This document shows, in pieces, positions 23,901-34,560 of a stretch of DNA of 64,000 nucleotides. The position numbers and the translations under genes are program-made. The notes beneath the pieces were generated by a model. It was not told where the DNA came from and made no database searches. It was given only the letters and a program-made list of their open reading frames with translations. The DNA comes from Acanthochlamys bracteata (lineage: Eukaryota > Streptophyta > Magnoliopsida > Pandanales > Velloziaceae), in contig CM034130.1 in the NCBI GenBank assembly GCA_019914995.1, forward strand, positions 8,928,001-8,992,000, read 5' to 3'. The first letter of the stretch is position 1. Each line of letters opens with the position of its first letter.

Positions 23901-26900
23901 TTATAGGTATGTAATTGGTTTTCTTAAAGAGCATGGTCGAGAAATATATTCCGAGGTTCGTGCAGCATATATTGACACGATGAATAAGGTGTGAAGCTGC
24001 CTCTTTGGAGCTGCATGCCTTGCTTTATTTTATGCTCAGTAAATATTGATTATAATATGTCTCTTGCTGGTAGGTTTCACTAATTTTTGAAACAGTTGAC
24101 AAATGCTTATGTAGTTATGTTACCTAGAACTAGTTAAAAGGGGTATCTGTAGTTGTGTCGTGTTAGTAAGTAAATAGCTGGTTCATAATCACTTAAGCCT
24201 TGCCAGTTTAAATACCTCTTATATTAATGACAAAAATATTTGGTTCATAGAATTTCCTCGCGTGAGCATATTCTGCTAACACTAGCGAGTTAAGCACGGC
24301 TTCATTAGTTTGTATGTTCTTACAATAGTACCACTTTGTTTGTTCCTTTTGCAGGTCTTAAGTGCACATTTCCGTGCATATATACAAGCTTTAGAGAAAT
24401 TGCAATTAGATATAGCAACATCAACTGATTTGATTGGGGTTGAGACAAGAAGTACTGGATTTTTCTTACGGGGAAGAGAACCTTTGAAGAACCGTTCTGC
24501 TGTTTTTGCTTTAGGTGAAAGAATAAACATTTTGAAGGTACTTCCCTGCTGCCTATTTCAGACTTTTGCAATAGATTTTTAATGTCCTAGCTTACTATAG
24601 CCGTGGTGATTACGTGTTTTGGTGTGCCTGTCCTATCAATTTGTGGCATTAGTCATCACTTTTCTCCATGAATGCCCTAGACTTCATTTATGTCTAGGCA
24701 TTCATGTGTACATCAATTGCACTTATCCTGGATCCTCATGTGATGACTTATTGATACACTTCTAAGTTCTGTAGTTAACACGACCTATACCTCTCCAGAT
24801 GCCATGTTAGAATCCATCACAGGACAGATGTGTCTTATGTAGCAAGTTACTCTATAATGATTTTACACATTGGACTGAGGGGCATAGTTGTGCTGTGGTT
24901 ATGGAAGGGCAAATTCTGAAACAGAAGTATTGGTCTGATCTATGCATCCTTAAATTCTAGCTTACTAATGAAACCTTAACCCTGTAGGTTTTCGTATACT
25001 GGCTTTCCAAATTATTGAGTTCTTTTGATATGATACATCCATGAAGGAACAGTGACATCACTTATATGCTAAAGATTATTAAAATTCAAAGCGCTATTAG
25101 TATACATAATTCCCTTTTGCTACTAGCGTAATATCTTTTTCCTATGATAGTCCTTTTTTTCTAGAATAGCTTATTTGTTATCATTGCTCATACTTACTTT
25201 GAGAATTTATAGAGATCTCCGGGATATTGTTGTTTGGTCATATGTTGTTCAATGTTCAATAATTGCTAAAGAATTATTCACTTAGGAAAAGAATAGAGGA
25301 CGAGCTGTTGTGCAGTTCTTTTTTAAACTTATCACAACTTACTGATGGCTATAGACTGTGTACTATTAGTATTTCTCTTGTGGCTTTCATGAGCTTGCTT
25401 TTAAGATTGAAAAGCCATCTTGTGGTTCTTACTGATCAGGGTTCTTCGCTCTGGATATGAATATAAAGAGTTCTGGAAGCATAAATCTATTATTTGTAGC
25501 ATTACTTACAGTTTCTTTTTGTGATTTGTAAATCTTGTTTTCATTTTGTATTTCCTTCCAGGAAATTGATCAACCTGCACTTATTCCACATATAGCTGAA
25601 GCTAACTCTCAGAAATATCCATATGAGGTTTTGTTTAGGAGTTTGCATAAGCTTCTTATGGACACTGCTACTTCAGAGTATGCTTCTGTCTGGCCTCCCA
25701 ATATATGCTAGCTTCTCTAACTTACATCAGTATGCTAGCTTTTCTAATGTTCGAATTGTATAATGTTCAGATATCTTTTTTGTGATGAATTCTTTGGAGA
25801 AGAATCTATATTTCATGATATCTTTGCAGGTAATTCTAAATCTGTCACACACACACACACAAGGAGGGATATAACCACTCAAGATATCCCACATTCTACC
25901 CACTTCTAATCCTGACCGTTGATTAAGCTAAATCTAACATTCAGGATCCATAGGGGCAATTAAATTGATAAAGGCGTAATAGTCTTTTTCTTATCCTGAC
26001 CTTTGGATCTAATTTGATCAGCGGTCTGGAATGGGAGCAGGCATAATGTGGGTAAATCTTTAGTGGTTATACTCTCCCCTAGATATATATAACTTTGCAG
26101 TCTTTACAGTTTGGTTACTTCTCTGATCTAGTTTGTCACTGGTGCATAGTAAACTCGTGCATCAGTATCCATTTATGCATTCCATTCAGTTATATTAGAT
26201 TGTAACTTCCGAATAATGATTTGCTCTTGTTATCAACATAGAGCAGTATTTAATTTGTTGAAGGCGTGCCATAGGCATTAAGATGCATTCGGCTTCCTAT
26301 CAGTATTGTAAATAGCTTTAAAATATGAAACTTGGAACGAGTATGAAGGTAGAAATAACGGCATTGTTTCCCTTAACTAGCATTTTTATGCTACTGAATA
26401 TGTTTAGCTTATAGCAAATGTTTGCTGTTGTATTACACGTTTTTTAGTTCAACTTCCTGACATTCTATGACTGCAACTAGGAAACTAACATGTTTTCTTT
26501 TCTGATTTGCAGGGCCTTTTGCAGTTATTGATGAACACTTTAGTACTGTGCTTCCAAATTCTTATGATGCAATTGGCTTAATGCTCATGATCCGCATAAT
26601 ACACCAACATCAGGTATGATCATGTGATATTAAACTTTAGTTGCCTGTAGATGTTTCCAAAAGGACATTATTTCTATTTAATTTAGAGAGGAGGCAATTG
26701 GAGCCATTGAAATTAAATGGCCTGTCCTAGGTTGACGCAACATAGCCAGTTGTCCTTATTCTATAATTGCTATTGCAAGGTGGTCAGACGTTTTGGATTG
26801 CTGAGCCTATAGACTTGAATCTATTGGCACTTTGTCAGCCCATGCCCTTAAGCTTGATGGTTTTTGAGGAGCACAAATTTGTAGGAGTCCAAATTATTAT

Positions 26901-29900
26901 TTTATTGTTAATTAACTTTAACCTTCTTTTTTGTGCGAATCAGATTTCGGGTCCAAGAAATTCTTGTAGTTTTAAGACTTGGACATTTGATTTGTAAATA
27001 ATTCATTCAAGATATTCTAGCGAACTACATGAGAACAATAATCACAATTTTAAATTTCTGAATATTGTGCATTTGGAAAAACTAAATTGATAAACTAATC
27101 AAATAGTTGAATGAAACATGGATCTATTGCGAATGGCATAAATGCATTTGTATTCTGACTTTGTATTTTGTAGTTAAATAAATTTTGCCTGAAATAACTT
27201 ATTCATTTTCATTTGCTTTGTATTGTTTGACTTGGTCCTGTTATTCTTTTTCAGTTGATAATGTTCAAGAGACGAATTCCATGTTTGGACTCATACTTGG
27301 ATAAGGTTCGTTTCTGAGTATTTAATGATGTTTGCAAGTCCTTTTAGCTTGCCTCATTGAAGGGCTTTCATTTCTAAAGTCTCGGTGACTGAAGGATGTT
27401 GTTGTTAATGTTAAACTTTCTTGATAGTTTTGATGTTGTTATAAAGTTTCATGAGAGGATTTGAATTTCACTTATAAGGAATCAAGTTCTGTAAATTAGG
27501 AAGAGAATATTGCTCTTTAGCGTTCCAAAAATCACTGTACTAGGAAGAGAGCCTTATCGCAGCTAGCATGAAAGATGGTTAGCAAGTAGATGGAGCAACT
27601 TAAAATTTAGCATGCATTGTTGAGCATGTCTCCTGAACAAGAGGAGATCGCTCATAGTATGTTTTTGAAACAAATTTCAAAGACAAATCATAGGAAGAGC
27701 AATATGATGCAGAAGCTGGGAACTCCAGCGAGAATAATCTCTACGTGGTGCGTACTGAGGAAATGATAGCATGTGATTGCTGTTAGGATCTTTCTGAATA
27801 AGTTTCAAAATCTATAAAATTCATACAAAGACAGGAGTTGAAAAACAAACTTCAAACCTGAGAAATACTTTATAGGGTTGCAGAAGAAGTAAAAGCTTTG
27901 CAGAGAAATTTGGAAGGTGCTATAACATAGAACTCTAAGATAAACTTGTGAAACTGCAGATGTGCACCTTTGCTTTATTTTAGTTTAGATCAGTTCTCTA
28001 GGAAATCCAAACTCAAATTGGGGTTGTCTTACAATTTGAGGTTGTCCCTCACTTGCTATTATAGGCCTTTTGCACCCTCCATTCTCTTTCAAAAAGGATG
28101 AGGAAATGTAGGACTTAAATCCTATTTATCAGCTTATTTGTAAGTTCAACGTACAAAAGTCTTATTGGATGTTATAATTTTTTCGAAGTCCTAGTTGATG
28201 TTGAACTTTTAACTCAACCTACAGAAGATTATAGGAACCTTTTTCCGAACAAAATGTAGCAAATTGAGTTGTTTCATCAATATCCTTGCTCCAGACTCTG
28301 TAAAATATTTGCAGGATGTTTGATTTGGTAGGTTGAACACTACCCTGATGGCGTGTTCCCTTGTACTTCCCAATTGAGCAGGTCAATATATCTTTATGGC
28401 CTCGGTTCAAGATGGTATTTGACATGCATCTCAACAGTTTACGCAATGCTAATGTGAAAACGTTGTGGGAAGATGATGTTCATCCGCACTATGTGATGAG
28501 GCGCTATGCAGAGTTTACAGCATCCCTTATTCATCTCAATGTTGAATATGGAGATGGACAGGTTAGTCAGGTTTGATCGTGGAACTTCTCTCCTACGGGA
28601 ATCCAAATGCCTGCCCAATAGCCAGTTATAGAGTTTTTGCAAGTATGCAAGGAGAATTTAGCTAATGTAGAGATCCACTAATTTTTCATACTTACCCTGT
28701 TTGCTAAGGATCACATAGTTGTTAGCCGCTGAATTGTTTTACATATTTTAAATTTTCTCTTTTGTAGCTTGACTTGAATTTGGAACGGTTGCAAATGGCT
28801 GTTGATGATCTGCTTGTGAAATTGGCAAAATTATTTACCAAATCTAAGTTGCAGACAGTCTTTCTCATAAACAACTATGATATGACAATTTCCATTCTGA
28901 AGGTAAGATTAAAAATGCAAATTTGTCATAATAACCAAAAGAATGCTAGTTCAGTTGTTATGTCCTTTGATATGCATAGCATTTTGGATTAAATTTCTCT
29001 CCACAGGAAGCTGGTACTGAAGGTGGCAAAACCCAGATGCACTTTGAGGAACTTTTGAAGAGCAACATAGCTATTTATGTGGCAAGTTCTCATGAAATTT
29101 GTGAATATAGTTACTCTATATATAAGTAGCTTAATGGTATCTTTAGAAGCACGACTTCTGTTTAGGATATATATATACTGTCCAATGAACACAATTTTTC
29201 TATTACAAGTTTATTGTCAAATTGTAGCTTGAATAGTAGAGCAACTGATCATTAGGTTGAATATGTTTTAACTGTAGCTAAATAAGGTTCCTCTATAAAA
29301 TGATATTTGAAACCAGGCAGACTATGATTGCACTACCTTCATCCAACCAAGCTGATTTTATGTTTTGAAAGTGTCAGATGGAGAACCTGAGTTGTTGGGT
29401 TAGGCTCAAAATTTAAGAAAGAACTATCTAGAGACTGAATGTGATGGTTTTCTATACGTTTCTACTTTCTACCTCCATGATAAGGCTCATGAAGATTCAA
29501 ACAAATCGAACCTACAAAACTAGGAGTATGATGGGTTCTAAGTCATGATTGCTTGAAAACAACGTACATCAAACAGAAACAGATAAATTCCACAGACACA
29601 TATGATATGTCTTACCACCTGTAGCGCAACTTGGAAATTGGAGTGTATTGTGTATAACTTAGTTCAGGTTTATTCACTTGTTGCTACATCAATTTCTTCT
29701 GTTCACTTGATTTCGTGTATATATTTTGATATTCAGTGTTCAAAATGAAGGCTGCAATAGTCAATAGTATGAGTGAAGTGATGGTTTCCAGATAAGAGTT
29801 AAAACTGACAACTGGCTGTAACTTTTCCCCTCTTTACCTGACTATCTTTTGCTTGCAGGAAGAATTGCTTCTGGAGCACTTCGGGGATTTGATTAAATTT

Positions 29901-30505
29901 GTGAAAACACGAGCATGTAAGTAGGAATCTCAAATCATAGCAGCTGTAGTTAATACTTTCAATGAGCATACCAAACCTCAGTGATGCAAATGACTAAAAT
30001 TACACGTTTCCATTTATTGTGCAACTTGACAAGAACATTCAAATGAATGAGAAAGAAAACGAATATGCTTTTTTGTTGCTACAGCTATAGCCATCCTTAG
30101 CCTTTCTATGGTAATGTCCGTGTGGATGGGGCTACTCTTCGGTGGTGTTGTACTTATTTGATTTTGAGGGTAAATGAACTCACTTCCTAATTCCTTTTGT
30201 CAGCGGAAGACGCAAGTTCCATATCAGATAAACCCACAGTGTCTGATGTTGAGCCGTTGGTAAAGGATTTCGCCAGCAGGTGGAAAGCTGCAATAGAACT
30301 CATGCACAAGGATGTTATAACATCCTTCAGCAATTTCTTATGTGGGATGGAAATCCTGAAGGCTGCACTCACTCAGCTGCTTTTGTATTACACGAGACTC
30401 TCAGAGTGTGTGAAAAGGATTTCTGGAGGTTCCGCTCTGAACAAGGACCTCGTCTCCATCTCTTCCATATTATATGAAATAAAGAAGTACTCAAGAACCT
30501 TCTAA
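17973..30505 (+). CDS. VPS52, subunit of the GARP/EARP vesicle-tethering complexes
   Basis: Nineteen coding exons: 17973-18049, 18383-18440, 18848-18943, 19563-19664, 20025-20108, 20857-20937, 21872-22015, 23002-23093, 23907-23988, 24355-24537, 25562-25677, 25771-25829, 26513-26613, 27255-27305, 28382-28561, 28768-28902, 29007-29081, 29859-29916 and 30204-30505. They sum to 692 codons in perfect phase, close to the roughly 707 residues of the Arabidopsis protein (POKY POLLEN TUBE). The first 25 codons are short of family length only by a few residues. Highly conserved segments include SDNLVLLHGQIRDCDTILSQ (Vps52 coiled-coil core), LSAHFRAYIQALEKLQLDIA, EIDQPALIPHIAEANSQKYP and EVEPLVKDF-like near the C-terminus. 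The product acts in retrograde tethering of endosome-derived vesicles at the trans-Golgi network and is needed for pollen-tube growth in Arabidopsis. Intron 17 is of GC-AG type. Confidence 0.95.
25862..26080. mobile_element. Foldback MITE in VPS52 intron 12
   Basis: The ends are inverted repeats: AGGAGGGATATAACCACT on the left and, on the other strand, AGGGGAGAGTATAACCACT on the right. Similarity continues inward: ...AAGATATCCCACATTCTACC on the left, AAAGATTTACCCACATTATG from the right, then TCCTGACCGTTGA and TCCAGACCGCTGA. The total is about 219 bp with no coding capacity. It is flanked by a CA run on the left (25847-25861) and TATATA on the right, so the target duplication is unclear. It differs from the foldback at 6764. 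Confidence 0.6.
29082..29858 (+). other. GC-AG intron of VPS52
   Basis: Exon 17 must end after TAT GTG to keep the conserved residue before EELLLEHF. The intron then begins GCAAGT and ends TTGCAG. GCAAGT is the standard donor of rare GC-AG introns. The only GT alternative, TAT|GTGGCA, would also keep the phase but would delete the valine and is a poor donor. Confidence 0.65.
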
Positions 30506-31074
30506 ATTTTCGGTCTTTACCAAGAGATTAAAATCCATAGCACCGTTGGGGAGACAATTTTTGGAAGCTGCTGCTGTTCTTCTATTGGATGGAAATGCTC
30601 TAACGATTTGAGTATACCTACATGTATGTTAGCTATACCTAGATGTAGGTATATTAGTTCTGCATGTCAATTCTGTAGTTAACTTTTTGCTTTTCGGTTT
30701 TTTTTTGTTCTTGTTTATTAATCTTTGATGCAAGCCTCCAACAATCGTAAGGAGAACCAGATTTGTAAGCGAATGTTGCATGTACAGTATGCACTTCTCA
30801 TATCTGAGAAGAAGAAAACATGCTCAGCCATGATGTATTTCGTTTTTAAATATTTCAACTACTTCCTATGTAATATTCTGGCAACTACCATTTGCTTCAC
30901 CGGATCGCTAAATAGTGAAACAACACTGCTACCATGTTCGACGTCGACTGAGCTTAGATATTGCTTGAAATCATCAATAGCGATATTGCTCAATTGGAAC
31001 TCAGAAGCTGCAGGGTGTTTCAGAGTTTCTTGCACTAATCGTTCCCGACCGGTGTTATTGCTTGCGTCTCCGAT
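30506..31074. other. VPS52 3' UTR and intergenic DNA
   Basis: This is sequence downstream of the VPS52 stop codon. The first 200 bp or so are probably 3' UTR. The open frame at 30725-31078 partly overlaps the far end of the DREB2 relic on the other strand and shows no features of its own. Confidence 0.4.
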
Positions 31075-31668
31075 ATGACAGATACCATCGCCGGCATGGT
31101 TAACTGTGTTACTTGGTGATCAAGATAGACATCAAGCGATTCGAACCGATCAGCAGCAGCACCGGAGATATCATGCGTATTGAAAGCAGCAGCATGGAAG
31201 CCGTTCTTCGGTTAACAGTTCGCCAATCATCGCACAGACATCTACTTCTTGATACTGCACAGTAAAGTCTTCGTTACCATATTCGAAACTGTCTTTCTTG
31301 GACTGCGATTGAGCTTCGCCGAGTCGCCGAACTTGGCGTGGGCAGCTTCATCGTAGGCAAGAGCGGCTTCTTCGGCGGTGGAGAAAGTTCCGAGCCAATT
31401 CGGGGCACGTCGAGTTCCCTGATCTCAGCGACCCACTTGCCCCAAGTCCGCTGTCGAACGCCACGGCAGTTGCAGTTGGCGTTCTCGGTTCCGCCCTTGC
31501 TGCGGCATGCAACCCTTTCGATAACCAGTCGACTTCTGCCGGAAGCTTCGCTAGACTTTCTCCCAAGTTGTTATCCTTTCTATTCCACAGAGTCGCCAAC
31601 TAGTCGACGTAACTTGGATCGTTTCGCTTCCGGTGAACTTGTTTCTTCTTCTCTGAAGTGGTCGACAT
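31075..31668 (-). pseudogene. Broken DREB2-type AP2/ERF transcription factor gene (copy 1)
   Basis: Intronless remnant. From an ATG at 31668 the minus strand reads MSTTSEKKKQ with a basic stretch, then an in-frame TAG after SYVD. Frame-shifted pieces of the DREB2 leader follow: an [16 protein letters not shown] block, then KGCM and [13 protein letters not shown]. The AP2 domain starts well ([17 protein letters not shown]). It loses the frame after the first strands, and the rest is in another frame ([20 protein letters not shown]). The C-terminal acidic part (FEYGNEDF, then a GELLTEE block) is also recognisable. DREB2 factors bind DRE/CRT promoter elements in drought and heat responses. This copy cannot encode one. 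A related relic lies at 62811-63490 on the other strand. Confidence 0.75.
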
Positions 31669-31689
31669 TGCTGTGTTTGGTTCTGATAT

Positions 31690-33580
31690 AACAGCAGCAG
31701 CAACCACAACAACAGCAACCAGCAGCACCAACAGCAAGAACAACTGTAACCCGATGGATAGAGAGAAAGTGGGGGGAATTCGAATTTCTTTTAATAAATT
31801 ATTGATTATGGTAACTTTTAATTCTTTGTCAATATCTAATTAAAACAATTAAACTTATTATTACTTAAGAATTAAAAATATTAATAATTTGGTGCTATAT
31901 ATATATATATATATATAAAATATGTATATTAATTTGGCATGCATCAAGTAGCTAGCTAGATGATACTATTATTAAGTTTATTACCGTAGATTATCACTAC
32001 TTTTTTCTTCTTTAATAATAAAAATTATTACCACTAGAAGGAAGTAGAACATTCAGTTTTTTAATGTTAAATAATAAATTTGAGTAGTGTCTTGTTGCGT
32101 TTACTAATATTCTTGTTTGACATTGAGCTTCAGAGGACAACGACAAAGAGCTTACGAATGCTTGTAATCAAAGGCATCGACCACGCGCGAGCACACTCGA
32201 AACTCTTTGGTTTAGGTTTAACATGGCATCTTCTATTCTTCGCTGTTGCACATTTTTAGATTACAATTTATTTCAATCACATAAAATTGAGTTTCACAAT
32301 AATAAATTTAGTAAAAAGTAAACTAAAAATTAGAATTATATAGAAATAGAATTAAGATTGATATAAATTATATAAAACAGAATTTAAAGTAAAATTTTAA
32401 TGAAAGTAAAATTAAGTATAAAAATAAAAAAATAAAATTCGGTATAAAAATAATATAAATTTAAAAATACTAATTAAAATATGTAAATATTAAACTTAAG
32501 TAAGTCAGTAATAAATATGTATAAAAACAGCATGGCAACTGTTCCACCTCACAAGTTTCTTTCAGAAGAGAAAAGCTTAAATAAGTCAGTAATTGAAGCC
32601 CAACATTATTCTGTCGAACTTTGTTAGCTTATTTCCATACCTCAAACATATTAGCAAGCAAGTTTTTGCGTTTAATTCTAAGTTGTGACAAAACTTTAAT
32701 TTCAGTTTTACTTTTGAAGAACTTTATGATTCTCTGTGCTGCGTCCAACAGATCAGGCTTAAGGATGAACTAATGTAAGTGCCTACAGAAGGTTTCGAAA
32801 CAGAACGGACCAAGCGGGGAGCTAATGCCGTATGAGCTCGCCGCATTGTTCATGGTTTTCCATGTGAAACAGTACGCCGGCATAGAGCTCATTGGATTCC
32901 ACCATAAAACTGGAAAGTATGAATAAGATCATACACAACTTAACGTAAATAACTTATTATCACCAGCAAAGATTAACAGTAACAAACTATATCAATAGTA
33001 TTGCCAGCAACAATGGTTCATATACAGTATACAGTATCTGGATAAAGACAGACCATCAACGCCTCATACCTAGTGTATTCAGACAGAAAACTGAAGGCGG
33101 GTATAATTTTGTTACCTCTCATGTCAGATACACAGCCTTCAAAACAAAGCTAGGCATAGGTAAGGGAGTCCACAGACAATACCAAATGTTCGATTTTTAA
33201 AGAACGGAAACAAATAAGTCATAGACTAAAGCGCGGTACAGAATATACTCCACTAACATTCTACAAGATTACTTCCTCTGTATTGAGAATTTGACTACCC
33301 TACGACAACCCTAAAGTAAAGTAATAGCAGAACTTGGTTAGGAATAACTACAACATGAAATCAATTTAACCTAAATCTCCTTTCAAATAAGGGGCACTAC
33401 AACATAAGAGTACATAGATTTACAAATGCCACTGTGCTCTATTGTTGAACTATCTACCTTCTCCAAGGATTGTCATCAGAGTACCTGTTATCAGGGTTAA
33501 AGTAATTAACGTCTGGGGGTTAAAGAACTGCAAATTAATAATCCGGTCCCAGTTTATCACTTGGATATTGCCTTTTTAAC
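31690..33580. other. Intergenic DNA with AT-rich dispersed repeat and (TA)n
   Basis: No gene was recognised. A (TA)n run lies at about 31893-31917. The segment 32285-32480 resembles the AT-rich block at 17510-17660, sharing strings such as gaaagtaaaattcagtata (with a substitution) and aaaaataaaatt. The remainder is unremarkable. The right end approaches the possible alternative last exon of the HIRIP3-like gene. Confidence 0.4.
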
Positions 33581-33581
33581 A

Positions 33582-33604
33582 TCATCCACTCTCATCTCCA
33601 GCAT
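33582..33604 (-). other. Possible alternative last exon of the HIRIP3-like gene
   Basis: The minus strand has a good acceptor, TGCCTGCAG, followed by 23 nt ending in TGA. It joins in phase to a donor inside exon 8 (GCTGATG|GTTTGTC, exon end at 34593). The tail would read SADDAGDESG instead of [13 protein letters not shown]. Both tails are plausible and the choice cannot be made from the sequence alone. Confidence 0.4.
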
Positions 33605-34560
33605 CTGCAGGCAGAATATGAAGTCATTACAAACATTTAATTTCTCCCCACAAACTATCAACAAATAAAGTGCAGACATTAAGCAGAAATCAAAAAACCA
33701 TTGCTGCCACTTTTAGATCCACTGAAAAATCAACATATAGATCCCTTTGAGATGACGTGAAGGAAGTATGTGAGAGACAAAAGAAATGAGTCAAGAAACT
33801 GAAATACTTATACTTTTGGTTGGTGACTAGTGACGTAAGGATGGCACATAAAGGGGATTCCCTCTATTTCACTAGCTTAAACAAGAGGAAAAGGAGTTTC
33901 TGTTATTTTTCCTTACAACCAACGTTCTTTACTTCTTTGCTTTTAACCAGCTTTCATCCAAAACCAAAATGAGCCAAAACATGAATCATACTTCAGAAGC
34001 TATTTTATTTGCATATATCAATTAATAGAATTCACGGCTTTGAGAAAATAGTAACAATTAACAGGTCTCTGCTCAGAAAATGCTTCAAAAGATAGTTAGG
34101 TGCTTGGCAGCAATGCAATTTCAAAATTATGTACCAGAGGCAAGTCAAAGAAAGATTTCATCAGAGAACTTTATGTTGGAATAGTACATCAAATATCACA
34201 ATTTTAAATTCAAACTAACAAGAGGAGTAAGAACAAAAGGAGGGCATCTAACTAGGTCTTACAAACACAACAGGAACCGAAAACCATCATTGCCTGATCA
34301 AACCAGATAGGATTTGACTCACAACCATGTGAAATAATGAATTTTAATTTAGTGCGCCAAGTCTTAAGCTTAAAAATGCCATTTAAAGGTGGTATGACGA
34401 ATGAATCTAATTCAACCTACAAGAGACATAAAAAATAATTACAAGTACAAAGGTCTGTGTCTTACACCGCCCCTTCAATTCCAAGCTTGTGTAAACTGGA
34501 AGAAGAGAGGCATGAGACAAAGCGTTGTTATGAAGTGGCTGTTAGCAACTGGATGAGCAA
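33605..34560 (-). other. 3' UTR or last intron of the HIRIP3-like gene
   Basis: This stretch follows the exon 8 stop codon at 34561. It is either 3' UTR or, if the alternative exon at 33582-33604 is used, mostly an intron. No other coding region or repeat is evident. Confidence 0.35.

Noticed and set aside
25847-25861. Possible CA-repeat regulatory element
   Set aside because: A short dinucleotide run with no supporting signal; it is simply the left neighbour of a MITE.
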